Assembly: GCA_963782345.1 (NCBI GenBank)
Contig: CAWAJF010000007.1
Span: forward strand, 186,001 to 250,000
Origin: DASUPK01 sp963782345
GTDB lineage: Bacteria; Actinomycetota; Thermoleophilia; Solirubrobacterales; 70-9
Reading direction: 5' to 3'
Length of the DNA: 64,000 nucleotides
The position numbers and the translations under genes are program-made. How positions within the stretch are numbered: position 1 is the stretch's first letter; the number at the start of each line of letters is the position of its first letter. Below, in pieces: positions 25,543-34,200 of this stretch. The notes beneath the pieces are model-generated. The model was given only the letters and a program-made list of their open reading frames with translations, was not told the DNA's origin and did no database searches.

Positions 25543-25976
25543 GCGACCTCCTCGGGGACAAGAGTTGAACGGCGAACGCTCTGCAATGGAATGGTGACCG
25601 CGCCGTCGGGAGCCTCGACGCTGACGCGCTCGTCATCCGCGGCGGTCAGGGTGCCCGTGAAGCTGCTTCGCCCGGCGATCTCCTCGCTGGTCTTGACTCG
25701 GACCCGGTTGCCGAGGAAGCGGCGGAAGTGCTCGGGCTTGGTCAGTGGCCGCTCAGGGCCGGGCGATGAGACCTCCAGCGACCAGTCCTCCAGCAGGTCT
25801 CGAAGCACCCCGGTGACCCTCTCGCAGAGGGCGATGTCGACGCCGTCCGGGCTGTCGATCACCAGACGCAGGCGCTCGGCCGCGGGGCGGTCGAGTGCGA
25901 GCAGCTCGACGTCCGGCTCCTCATGGTGGAGCCGGGTCTCGACTGTCGACTGGATTTGCTGGAGTTCTTTGTCCAT
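25539..25976 (-). CDS. rimP: Ribosome maturation factor RimP
   Basis: 145 residues from ATG 25976 (MDKELQQIQSTVETRL). It shows the RimP pattern LRLVIDSPDGVDIALCERVTGVL, LEVSSPGPERPLTKPEHF (the conserved SSPGxxRPL box) and the C-terminal SH3-like strand segment. It is needed for 30S maturation. It leads the rimP-nusA-infB unit. The sequence before the start has no Shine-Dalgarno; instead the T-tract of an intrinsic terminator ends 10 bases upstream of the ATG. Confidence 0.94.
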   Translation of the reverse strand: MDKELQQIQSTVETRLHHEEPDVELLALDRPAAERLRLVIDSPDGVDIALCERVTGVLRDLLEDWSLEVSSPGPERPLTKPEHFRRFLGNRVRVKTSEEIAGRSSFTGTLTAADDERVSVEAPDGAVTIPLQSVRRSTLVPEEVA

Positions 25977-25986
25977 ATATGGGACC

Positions 25987-26011
25987 AAAAAAAGGCGGGC
26001 GCTCGCCCACC
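25987..26011 (-). terminator. Intrinsic terminator/attenuator in the rimP leader
   Basis: On the minus strand GGTGGGCG and CGCCCGCC (26011-26004 and 26001-25994) form an 8-bp stem with one G-U pair and a tight loop, followed by seven T (25993-25987). It ends 10 bases before the rimP ATG and about 40 bases after a good promoter. It would therefore stop transcripts of the nusA operon before the first gene. Segments ACCT (about 26031-26028) and AGGT (about 26021-26018) upstream could compete for the left arm. Confidence 0.75.
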
Positions 26012-26051
26012 TTTCGACCTGCGGCTAGGTGCGAAAAAAGGTTCCGAGGCG

Positions 26052-26080
26052 AGTATAGCCACGAGTGCCTAGACCTCCAA
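26052..26080 (-). promoter_or_regulatory. Candidate promoter of rimP-nusA-infB
   Basis: TTGGAG (26080-26075) and TATACT (26057-26052) are exactly 17 bases apart on the minus strand. The -10 is a 5/6 match to the vegetative consensus and the -35 keeps TTG. It overlaps the end of dtd. Transcription would begin near 26045 and run directly into the leader terminator. Confidence 0.6.
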
Positions 26081-26485
26081 CATCACTGTTACAGGCCCGT
26101 CGTTGATCAGGGCGACCCCCATGCACGCCCCGAAGACGCCCTTCTTCGCCCCGGCCCGCTCGCAGAAGCGATCGTAAAGCGGCTCCGCCTGATCGCCCGG
26201 TGCGGCCTCGATGTAGCTCGGCCGCGTCCCCTTCTTCGTATCGCCGTAGAGCGTGAACTGGCTGACGCAGACGATCTCGCGCTCGCCCAGCGGCTCGTTC
26301 ATCCTCCCCTCGGCGTCGTCGAAGATCCGCAGCGCCCGGACCTTCTCCGCGAGACGGTCCGCCTGCGCCTCGGTGTCGTCCCGCGCCACGCCGAGCAGCA
26401 CCAGCATCCCGGGCCCGATCTGCGCCACGCGCTCCCCCTCTACGTCGACGGCCGCCTGGCTGACGCGCTGGACCAGGGCTCTCAA
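26069..26485 (-). CDS. dtd: D-aminoacyl-tRNA deacylase
   Basis: 138 residues with a TTG start that overlaps the stop of the preceding gene (TTGA). It contains the DTD signatures MRALVQRVSQAAVDVEGE, VCVSQFTLYGDTKKGTRPS and the GP-cis-proline motif NDGPVTVMLE. The enzyme removes D-amino acids (and glycine from tRNA-Ala) mischarged on tRNAs. It is the last gene before the rimP promoter. Confidence 0.96.
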   Translation of the reverse strand: MRALVQRVSQAAVDVEGERVAQIGPGMLVLLGVARDDTEAQADRLAEKVRALRIFDDAEGRMNEPLGEREIVCVSQFTLYGDTKKGTRPSYIEAAPGDQAEPLYDRFCERAGAKKGVFGACMGVALINDGPVTVMLEV

Positions 26486-26868
26486 GCGCTTGCGGAGAGC
26501 CTTTCTCTGTATATGCGGTAGTCCCGCCGCTCGGGCCGCAGGTTCGAGGCAAGCGCCAGATGGTGCCGCGCGCGCCTCGTCTCGCCCGTCTTGCTGAGCG
26601 CCCGGCCGAGGCAGAAGTGCGCGTAGTCGTTGACGGGGTGCGTCTCGACCACCGCCTCGAACTCCGTCGCCGCCTCCGCGTAGTGGCGCGTGCGGAACAG
26701 GGCGCGGCCGAGGGCCTCCCGCACGGAGCTCTTCTCCGGCGCCTGGCGCGCGGCCTCCTTCAGTGGGACGGCCGCCTCCTCGAAGTCCCCGTCCTCGAGC
26801 AGCTCCATGCCTCGCCGATAGAGCGTGTAGAGGGAGTCATCGCCCCCGATCTGCCGGTCCTGCGACAT
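26482..26868 (-). CDS. Tetratricopeptide repeat protein
   Basis: 128 residues, all alpha-helical. Two to three TPR units are visible: YTLYRRGMELLEDGDFEEAA, SVREALGRALFRTRHYAEAA and AHFCLGRALSKTGETRRARH. No enzymatic domain or membrane segment is present, so it is probably a protein-interaction adaptor. It lies between coaBC and dtd, overlapping dtd by 4 bases. The partner cannot be deduced. Confidence 0.85.
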   Translation of the reverse strand: MSQDRQIGGDDSLYTLYRRGMELLEDGDFEEAAVPLKEAARQAPEKSSVREALGRALFRTRHYAEAATEFEAVVETHPVNDYAHFCLGRALSKTGETRRARHHLALASNLRPERRDYRIYRERLSASA

Positions 26869-26912
26869 GAACCCAGTGTAAAAGGGCGCGCAAGGGCAAC
26901 TCGGGCGCCCTG

Positions 26913-28175
26913 CTAGTCGCGAGGCTCCACCGGGCGGGCGGCCGATCCGGACCTGATCGCATCGACGCGATCGAGGATCGCGTCGGCGACCTTCCCCTTG
27001 GAGGAGAGCGGGACCGGATGCTCTCCCGAGTGCTCGACGATCACGACCTCGTTCTCGGAGCTCTCGAAGCCGATCTCGGATCGGGAGACGTCGTTGAAGA
27101 CGATCGCGTCGGCGCCCTTTCTCTCCAGCTTCTCGCGGGCGCGCTCCGGATCGGCGTCCGTCTCGGCCGCGAAGCCGACGATGGTCTGGTCCTCGCGTCG
27201 ATCAGCCGTGAGGGACGCGAGAATGTCCTCAGTCGCCTCGAGGTCGAGCTCGAAGCCGCCGCCGCTCTCGCGATGGATCTTCTCCCCCGCCGCTCGCTTC
27301 GGCCGGAAGTCGGCCGGGGCGGCGGCCATCACCAGCACGTCGCTGGAGTCGAATTCTCGCTCCAGCGCCCCGGCCAGCTCGGCCGCCGTCTCGACATCGA
27401 CCCGCCGAACCCCGGGGGGAGCCGGAAGGGAGACGTTGGCGGCCACCAGGGTCACCTCCGCCCCCCGGCGGGCGGCCCGCTCCGCGAGAGCGAGGCCCAT
27501 GCGACCGGAGGAGCGGTTGCCGATGAAGCGAACCGGGTCGATCGGCTCGCGCGTGCCGCCGGCCGACACCAGCACGCGAAGGCCGTCCCATGGGCCGATC
27601 GGACCGGGCGCCGCCTGCTCGATCGTGTCGAGGAGCACTCGCGGCTCTGGCAGCCGGCCCACGCCGTGCTCGCCGCGGGAAGCGAGAGCGCCCTCGTCGG
27701 GCTCGATCACGCTGATGCCCCGCCGACGAAGCGTCGCCAGGTTCTCCTGGGTTGCCGCGTCGCGGTACATCCGGTCATTCATGGCGGGCGCCACGAGCCG
27801 CGGCGCCGCACATGCGAGGAAGGAGGTGGTGACCATCGAGTCGGCGATCCCCGCGGCGAGCTTCGCGATCGTGTTCGCCGAGGCCGGAGCGATCAGGTAG
27901 GCGTCGGCGTTGCCGACGACCTCGAGGTGGCCGATCGGATCGTGCTCGGGAACAGGGTCGCCCGGAAAGGCGCCGCGAGTCGGGTCGCGCTCGAACTCAT
28001 CGGTGAGGACCGGCGCGCCGACGATCCCCTCGAACGACGCCGCGCCGATGAACCGCTGCGCCGCCGGAGTCATCAGGACGCGGACGGCGTGCCCCTCCTT
28101 GGTGGCGAGACGTGCGAGCTCGAGCGACTTGTAAGCCGCGATGCCACCACTCACCCCGACCAGGATCCGGGCCAT
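26913..28175 (-). CDS. coaBC: Bifunctional phosphopantothenoylcysteine decarboxylase / synthetase
   Basis: 420 residues from ATG 28175; AAGGAGG lies five bases upstream, which favours it over the GTG one codon earlier. The N-terminal flavoprotein half (CoaC) has ILVGVSGGIAAYKSLEL, LIAPASANTIAKLAAGIAD and the PAMNDRMY substrate-recognition motif. The C-terminal CoaB half has VSAGGTREPIDPVRFIGNRSSG and the lysine-containing KLERKGADAIVFNDVS. It catalyses two consecutive steps of coenzyme A synthesis from 4'-phosphopantothenate, using CTP in CoaB. It follows rpoZ. Confidence 0.96.
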   Translation of the reverse strand: MARILVGVSGGIAAYKSLELARLATKEGHAVRVLMTPAAQRFIGAASFEGIVGAPVLTDEFERDPTRGAFPGDPVPEHDPIGHLEVVGNADAYLIAPASANTIAKLAAGIADSMVTTSFLACAAPRLVAPAMNDRMYRDAATQENLATLRRRGISVIEPDEGALASRGEHGVGRLPEPRVLLDTIEQAAPGPIGPWDGLRVLVSAGGTREPIDPVRFIGNRSSGRMGLALAERAARRGAEVTLVAANVSLPAPPGVRRVDVETAAELAGALEREFDSSDVLVMAAAPADFRPKRAAGEKIHRESGGGFELDLEATEDILASLTADRREDQTIVGFAAETDADPERAREKLERKGADAIVFNDVSRSEIGFESSENEVVIVEHSGEHPVPLSSKGKVADAILDRVDAIRSGSAARPVEPRD

Positions 28176-28197
28176 CACGCCCTCCTTGGAACGCCAG

Positions 28198-28434
28198 CTA
28201 GGCCTTGTACTCGTACTTGAGCTTGCCGGCCGCCGTCTCCTCCAGCGCGATGGTCAGGTAGTTCCCGCTGGGAACCTCCACCATCGGCGGGGTGTACTCG
28301 CCGTATGCCCCCTCGGAGAGGGAGTGGTAGTACGCGTTGATCTGGCGGGCCCGCTTCGCCGAGACACAGACCGCGGCGTAGTGGGTGTCGGTGTGCTCGA
28401 GAAGCTTGTCGACTCTTGGCGTGATCATTGACAT
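28198..28434 (-). CDS. rpoZ: RNA polymerase omega subunit
   Basis: 78 residues. The omega signature is present: ITPRVDKLLEHTDTHYAAVCVSAKRARQI in two parts (DKLLE helix and the AAVCVSAKRARQINAYY helix), followed by a variable YTPPMVEV region. It stabilises the beta' subunit and in other bacteria contributes to ppGpp response. It sits between gmk and coaBC in the usual actinobacterial order. ATG 28434, with a second ATG two codons on, is the start. Confidence 0.93.
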   Translation of the reverse strand: MSMITPRVDKLLEHTDTHYAAVCVSAKRARQINAYYHSLSEGAYGEYTPPMVEVPSGNYLTIALEETAAGKLKYEYKA

Positions 28435-28439
28435 GGGAG

Positions 28440-29000
28440 TCAGTGTAGGGATAGCTCGCCCCGGACGAGCCCCTCCAGTTCGGAGGTCGATTTCTGCACC
28501 TCGTCGTTCACCACTTCGAGCGGGAACTCCGAGCGCGCGCCGAGCTCGATCTCGGCGGTTCGGAGGCGCTGCTCGATCGCCTCCTGGGAGTCGGTCCCCC
28601 TTCCCTCGAGCCGCTCGCGCAGGACCTTCTCGTCGGGAGGGGCGATGAAGATCAGCACCGCCTCCGGCATCGCATCCCGGACCTGCCGCGCGCCCTGGAC
28701 CTCGATCTCCAGGACGACCGAGCGGCCCTCCGCGAGGCGCCGCTCGACTTCGCTGCGCAGCGTCCCGTAGTAGTTGCCGCTGTAGCTGGCGTGCTCGAGG
28801 AAGTCGCCCGCCTCCAGGCGCCGGCGGAACTCCTCCGGGGTGAGGAAGTGGTAGTCCCGACCGTCGACCTCCCCGGGGCGGGGCTCCCTGGTCGTCGCCG
28901 AGATCGAGAGCTCGAGCTCCGGGACGCGCTCGAGCAGCTGCTCGATCAGCGTTCCCTTTCCGACCCCGGACGGACCGGTGATGACGAAGACCTTCCCCAC
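28440..29000 (-). CDS. gmk: Guanylate kinase
   Basis: 186 residues from GTG 29000 (MGKVFVITGPSGVGKG, P-loop at residues 9-16). It has the GMP-binding segments SISATTREPRPGEVDGRDY and FLEHASYSGNYYGT, LEIEVQGARQV and the lid region RGTDSQEAIEQRL. It phosphorylates GMP to GDP. Longer in-frame starts exist upstream, but they lack homologous sequence and would run into mihF. It ends 6 bases before rpoZ. Confidence 0.95.
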   Translation of the reverse strand: MGKVFVITGPSGVGKGTLIEQLLERVPELELSISATTREPRPGEVDGRDYHFLTPEEFRRRLEAGDFLEHASYSGNYYGTLRSEVERRLAEGRSVVLEIEVQGARQVRDAMPEAVLIFIAPPDEKVLRERLEGRGTDSQEAIEQRLRTAEIELGARSEFPLEVVNDEVQKSTSELEGLVRGELSLH

Positions 29001-29053
29001 GTCAGGGAGATCATGACCGCACCGACGGCCGCGAAATCTCCGTGCGTGCCGCG

Positions 29054-29386
29054 CTACTTGCGCAGCTGTGCGACGAGTTCCGCGCGCTGGCGCTCGGAGA
29101 GCCCGCCGATGGTCTTCGACGGGGAGATCCGGCACTGGTTGAGGATGCGGTTCGTCTTCACGCGCCCGTACTTCGGGACGGCCATCAGCATGTCGATGAC
29201 CTTCGCGGTCTGGACGTACTCGGGCGGATCCATGAGCAGCGTCTGGATCTTCACCTTGTTGCCCTTGAGGTCGCGCTTCAGCTGGGCACGCTTGGATCGG
29301 ATGTCGTTTGCCCTCTTCAGGGCTTCCATCCTCTGGTCCAGCGATCGCTCGGGCGCGGCGTTGGAGGACTGGACCGGGGCCTGCAT
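29054..29386 (-). CDS. mihF: Integration host factor, actinobacterial type
   Basis: 110 residues. The mIHF pattern is MEALKRANDIRSKRAQLKRDL, then a helix-two-turn-helix region with MAVPKYGRVKTNRIL and CRISPSKTIGGLSERQR. This DNA-bending, nucleoid-associated protein is restricted to Actinomycetota, where it is normally followed by gmk, as here. It is strong evidence for the phylum. ATG 29386 lies only 9 bases from a TATACT -10 box, so the transcript may be almost leaderless. Confidence 0.95.
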   Translation of the reverse strand: MQAPVQSSNAAPERSLDQRMEALKRANDIRSKRAQLKRDLKGNKVKIQTLLMDPPEYVQTAKVIDMLMAVPKYGRVKTNRILNQCRISPSKTIGGLSERQRAELVAQLRK

Positions 29387-29395
29387 CGGGGCGGC

Positions 29396-29401
29396 AGTAT
29401 A
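29396..29401 (-). promoter_or_regulatory. -10 element of the mihF promoter
   Basis: TATACT on the minus strand, separated from the mihF ATG by 9 bases. No clear -35 was found; TTTCCG lies 17 bases upstream. Together with the U-tract terminator at the end of pyrD it suggests mihF starts its own transcript. Confidence 0.45.
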
Positions 29402-29443
29402 TCCGCGGCCGCGGGGAGCGGAAAGACCTTTTCGCGGTTTGTG

Positions 29444-29467
29444 AAAAAAACTCCCGTCTATCCGGAG
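29444..29467 (-). terminator. Weak intrinsic terminator overlapping the pyrD stop
   Basis: On the minus strand CTCCG...CGGGAG can form a short stem (4-5 bp with a bulge) spanning the TAG stop, followed at once by seven T (29450-29444). The stem is short, so termination may be partial. It would mark the end of the pyrimidine operon. Confidence 0.45.
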
Positions 29468-30330
29468 ATCCGAGCCAGCTCCCCGCCGAGCTCGGCCGCG
29501 ATCCGCGAACCGGCGGCCGGATCTCGGAAGCTCTCCGTGCCGACGGCAACGATCCTTGCACCGGCGCGGAGCATTTCGGCGGCATCACCGCCGCCTGCAA
29601 TGCCTCCCATCGCCACGATCGGCACCGAGACAGCGGCCGAAACGGCGTCCAGCTGAGCAAGGGCGACCGCTCTGACGGCGGGCCCCGAGAGGCCCCCGGT
29701 GCCTCCGCCGAGCCAGCGCTCGCCCGAATCGGGGGCGAGCGCCACCGCCCGCAGAGTGTTGATCAGCGAGACCGCGTCCGCCCCGCCCTCCTCCGAGGCG
29801 ACGGCGACGGGCACCGGGTCGGCGATGTTCGGGGTGAGCTTCACGATCAGGGGCTTTTCGGTGAGAGCCCGCACCCGCCGGAGCAACGAGCGCGCCTCTT
29901 CGGGGGATTCGCCCACGATCAGGCCGGACTTGACGTTCGGACAGGAGACGTTGAGCTCCAGCGCCGCCACCTCCTCGCGGCCGCCCACGCCCTCCACCAG
30001 CCGGCTGAACTCCTCATGGCTCGTCCCCATCACGGAGATGATCAGCGGAACGGGCAGCTCGGCCAGCTGCGGGAGGTCGTGCTCGAGGAACCCGTCGAGT
30101 CCCTTGTTCGGCAGCCCGATCGAGTTGATCAGCCCGGAGGGCGTCTCCCAGAGGCGCGGCGGCGGGTTGCCGGCGCGCGGCTTTGGGGTGATCGTCTTCG
30201 AGACGAAGGCCGAGAACGGGAACTCGCTGAGCAACTCGTCCCCGAAGGCGCGGCGGGCCGCGATCGCGTCGAAGGTGCCGGAGCCGTTGATCACCGGGTG
30301 GCGCAGCTCGATACCGCAGAAGTCGATCAA
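29458..30330 (-). CDS. pyrD: Dihydroorotate dehydrogenase, class 1B catalytic subunit
   Basis: 290 residues from TTG 30330, which overlaps the pyrK stop as TTGA. The FMN-barrel signatures are INGSGTFD, SKTITPKPRAGNPPPRLWE, INSIGLPNKG, and the active-site Cys130 in ELNVSCPNVKSG. Cysteine as the base and the adjacent pyrK define the NAD-linked class 1B enzyme. It oxidises dihydroorotate to orotate. It is the last gene of the operon; pyrF and pyrE are not in the window. Confidence 0.95.
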   Translation of the reverse strand: MIDFCGIELRHPVINGSGTFDAIAARRAFGDELLSEFPFSAFVSKTITPKPRAGNPPPRLWETPSGLINSIGLPNKGLDGFLEHDLPQLAELPVPLIISVMGTSHEEFSRLVEGVGGREEVAALELNVSCPNVKSGLIVGESPEEARSLLRRVRALTEKPLIVKLTPNIADPVPVAVASEEGGADAVSLINTLRAVALAPDSGERWLGGGTGGLSGPAVRAVALAQLDAVSAAVSVPIVAMGGIAGGGDAAEMLRAGARIVAVGTESFRDPAAGSRIAAELGGELARISG

Positions 30331-31262
30331 TGTCCGGACCCTGGGACAAGTGCGGTCTCGATCTCGTCGCCGCGGAGGACGGGCCCATCGACGCATAGAC
30401 GGATATACCCCCCGTCGCTCTGCGGAATCGCGCACCCGAAGCACGCCCCGAAGCCACAGGCCATCGGCGCCTCCAGCGCCAGCTCGCAGGCCAGGCCGCG
30501 AACGCCGCAGAGGACTCGCACGGCCTCCAGCATCGCCGGCGGCCCGCACGCGTAGATGGCCGCGCTGCCGGCATCGTCGCCCTCGAGGAGCACTGCGAGC
30601 AGGTCGGTTACGTAGCCGCGGTGGCCGGTGTGCCCGTCCTCGCTCGCCAGGCGGATCTCGCTGCACATGCGAGGGCGCTCCGCAGGCGAAGCCGAGGAGC
30701 GACCCGTTTCAAAGAGCTCGAGGCCTCCGGAGTTCGGACGGTCGCGGAAGCCGAGCAGCACTCGGGCGGGGATCCCCGCCCGGAGGAGCCGCCGGCGCCA
30801 GAGCGCCAGCGGGGCGACGCCGATCCCGCCGCCGACGAGAATCGCGCCGGGGGCGCCGGGGGCGAGATCGCTCGGCGCCGCGAACGGCCTCCCGAGCGGC
30901 CCGTGGACCCAGAGGCCCTCCCCCGGTGCCAGGTCGGCGAGCCGCGAGGTGCCCGGCCCGACCGCCTGCACGAGGAAGTCGAGTCTCACCCCCGAGCCCT
31001 GCCGCTCGGCGTCGGCGACCGAGAAGGCACGCGCGAGGAAGGGCCGTCCCCGATCCCCGCCCCAGCCCGAGTCCGCGGCGAGCATGTAGAACTGCCCCGC
31101 GGCGGGCTCCGGGCCGGCCGGGTCCAGCGCGGAGAAGATCCGGTACCCGCCGGAGGCGGAGTTTCGGGTCACCTCGCAGAGGCGCCTGCCGAAGGGGGCG
31201 GTCACCCGCTCACCGAGCTCTCGCGCAGCGGCCCCCGGACGCGGAGGCGACGGTGCGTCCAT
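30327..31262 (-). CDS. pyrK: Dihydroorotate dehydrogenase electron-transfer subunit
   Basis: 311 residues from ATG 31262. The ferredoxin-reductase-like FAD domain (RPFLARAFSVADAE) and NAD-binding domain (AILVGGGIGVAPLALW, YACGPPAML) are followed by a 2Fe-2S cluster site, ACGFGACFGCAIP with a later LCVDGP. It passes electrons from PyrD to NAD+. The ATG overlaps the carB stop by one base (TGATG) and its stop overlaps pyrD, giving tight translational coupling. It is somewhat longer than Firmicute PyrK at the N-terminus. Confidence 0.93.
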   Translation of the reverse strand: MDAPSPPRPGAAARELGERVTAPFGRRLCEVTRNSASGGYRIFSALDPAGPEPAAGQFYMLAADSGWGGDRGRPFLARAFSVADAERQGSGVRLDFLVQAVGPGTSRLADLAPGEGLWVHGPLGRPFAAPSDLAPGAPGAILVGGGIGVAPLALWRRRLLRAGIPARVLLGFRDRPNSGGLELFETGRSSASPAERPRMCSEIRLASEDGHTGHRGYVTDLLAVLLEGDDAGSAAIYACGPPAMLEAVRVLCGVRGLACELALEAPMACGFGACFGCAIPQSDGGYIRLCVDGPVLRGDEIETALVPGSGH

Positions 31263-34200
31263 CAATCCGTTCCCTGCTCTGGTGCCGTCGCCGGAGCAGA
31301 GGAGGTCGCGCTTGGTGCGGTGCCGTGGAGCTCCTGCAGCGTGCGGACGTCCACATCGCCGCGCACGGCCGCGAAGATCGCCCTCGAAGCGGCGGAGGCG
31401 CCGGTCATCGTCGTGACGCACGGGACCCCGTGCTTCACCGCGGCGGTGCGGATCTCGTAGCCGTCGGCGCGGGCGCCCGAGCCGGTCGGCGTGTTGATGA
31501 CGAGGTCGACCTCCTCGGAGCGGATGCAGTCGACGACGTGCGGAGAGCCCTCGCCGATCTTGTTGATCTTGCGGACGGGGACGCCCATCGCCGAGATCGC
31601 CTGAGCGGTGCCGGCGGTCGCGATCACCTTGAAGCCGAGGTCGTGGAAGCGGGTCGCGAGCTGGGTCGCGGCCGGCTTGTCCGAGTCCGTGACCGAGATG
31701 AAGATCGTCCCTTCCTCCGGCAGCGAGACGCCGGCTGCAGCCTGCGCCTTGCCGAACGCCGTCGGGAAGTCGGAGGCGATTCCCATCACCTCGCCGGTGC
31801 TCCGCATCTCGGGGCCGAGCACGGCGTCGGCGCCGGCGAAGCGCGCGAAGGGCAGGACGGCCTCCTTGACGCTGATGTGCGTCGGGGCTTCGCTGGGCAG
31901 ATCCTGGTCGTCGAGCGACTCGCCGAGCATCAGCCGGCAGGCGATCTTGGCGAGCGGGGTGCCGATCGCCTTGCTGACGAACGGCACGGTGCGGGAGGCC
32001 CGTGGATTCGCTTCGATCACGTAGAGCTCACCGTCGGCCACCGCGTACTGGACGTTGATCAGCCCGATCACGCCCAGCTCCAGGGCGATCTTGCGGGTCG
32101 TCTCGCGGATCTCCTCCTGCATCTCCTCGCCGAGGCTCATCGGCGGGATCACGCAGGCGGAGTCGCCCGAGTGGACGCCCGCCTCCTCGACGTGCTGCAT
32201 GACGCCGGCGACGAAGCAGCGCTCGCCGTCGGCGAGCGCGTCGACGTCGACCTCGATCGCGTTCTCGAGGAAGCGGTCGAGGAGCAGCGGGTGCTCCTGG
32301 TCGGCCTTCACGTTGGCCTCCAGGTACGCGGCGAGGGTCTCGGCGTCGTAACAGATCTCCATCGCCCGGCCACCCAGCACGTAGGAGGGCCGGACGAGCA
32401 GCGGGAACCCAACATCCTCCGAGATCGCGACCGCCTCCTCGGCCGAGAGTGCGGTCCCGTACGGCGGATGCTTGATCTCGAGTCGGCGCAGGAGCGCGCC
32501 GAAGCGGCCGCGATCCTCGGCCAGGTCGATGGCGTCGACCGGGGTGCCAAGCAGCGGCACTCCCGCCTCCTCCAGCGACTTCGCGAGCCGCAGTGGCGTC
32601 TGCCCGCCGAACTGGACGATCACGCCCTCCGGCCGCTCGAGCTCGCAGACGGCGAGCACGTCCTCCTCGGTGAGCGGCTCGAAGTAGAGGCGGTCAGAGG
32701 TGTCGTAATCGGTCGAGACGGTCTCCGGGTTGCAGTTGACCATCACCGCGTCGCGGTCGAGCTCGCGCGCGGTCATCGCGGCGTGCACGCAGCAGTAGTC
32801 GAACTCGATCCCCTGGCCGATCCGATTGGGACCCGAGCCGAGGATCACGACGGAGGGGCGGTCGCCCCGGTCGACCTCTCCGGCGGAGCCGTTCGCCGAG
32901 GGACGTTCATGGGCGGAATAGAAGTAGGGCGTGCGCGCCTCGAACTCCGCGGCACAGGTGTCGACGGCGCGGTAGGTGCGCTCTAGTCCCTCGGTGCCGT
33001 CACCCTCGGTCGCCAGCGCCTGCAGCTCGCGCAGGAACCAGGGATCGATCATCGTCGCCTCGTGGATGCGCTCCAGCTCCACGCCGCGCTCGAAGCCGGC
33101 GGCGATCAGGTCGAAGCGGTCGGAGGAGGGGGTGGCGAGACGCTCCAGCAGCTCACCGGTGGAAGCGGGGACGTCCGGCTGGTCGTCGAGCTCGCGCGAG
33201 CGCATCGCCTTCGCGAACGACTCTCGAAAGGTTCGCCCGATCGCCATCGCCTCCCCCACCGACTTCATGTGGGTGGAGAGCCGGCCCTCGGCGCCGGGGA
33301 ACTTCTCGAAGGCGAAGCGAGGCATCTTCGTGACGACGTAGTCGATGGTCGGCTCGAACGAGGCCGGCGTGGCCCGGGTGATGTCGTTGGGAATCTCCTC
33401 CAGCGCATAGCCGACGGCGAGCTTCGCCGCCATCTTCGCGATCGGGAAGCCGGTCGCCTTCGAGGCGAGCGCCGAGGAGCGCGAGACCCTGGGGTTCATC
33501 TCGATCACGACGATCTCCCCGCTCTCGGGATCGACCGCGAACTGGACGTTGGAGCCGCCGGTCTCGACCCCGACGGCGCGGATCACGCGAATTGCCTGGT
33601 CGCGCAGGTCCTGGTAGAGCGAGTCGGTCAGCGTCTGCGCCGGCGCGACGGTCACGGAGTCGCCGGTGTGGACGCCCATCGGGTCGACGTTCTCGATCGA
33701 GCAGATGATCACGACGTTGTCGTTTCGGTCGCGCATCACCTCGAGCTCGAACTCGCCCCACCCGAGCACCGATTCCTCGACGAGCACCTGGTTGATCGGG
33801 CTGGCGGCGAGGCCCTCCGAGACGACCTGCGCGAACTCCGTCTCGGTGTTCGCCACCCCGCCGCCGTGTCCGCCGAGCGTGAACGCGGGCCGCACGATGA
33901 TCGGGAGGGTGAGCTCGCCGGACTCGAGGGCCTGCTCTCCCTCCTGGACGGACTCGACGATCATCGAGAACGGCACCCTGAGACCGGCCGTCTCCATCGT
34001 GGTGCGAAATGCCTCGCGGTCCTCAGCGCGGTGGATCGCGTCGTAGTTCGCGCCGATCAGCTCGACGTCGAAGCGCTGGAGCGTGCCGTCGTCGTGCAGC
34101 GCCTTGGCGAGGTTGAGGGCCGTCTGGCCGCCGAGCGTCGGCAGCAGCGCATCCGGCCGCTCGCGCTCGATCACCTTCGCCACGGGGCCGGGCAGGAGAG

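Noticed and set aside
29001..29660. Long N-terminal extension of guanylate kinase
   Set aside because: The extension overlaps mihF and has no kinase homology; the GTG at 29000 gives the normal length.
29699..32986. Very long plus-strand open frame opposite pyrD, pyrK and carB
   Set aside because: Antisense shadow without recognisable domains; the minus-strand enzymes are complete and conserved.
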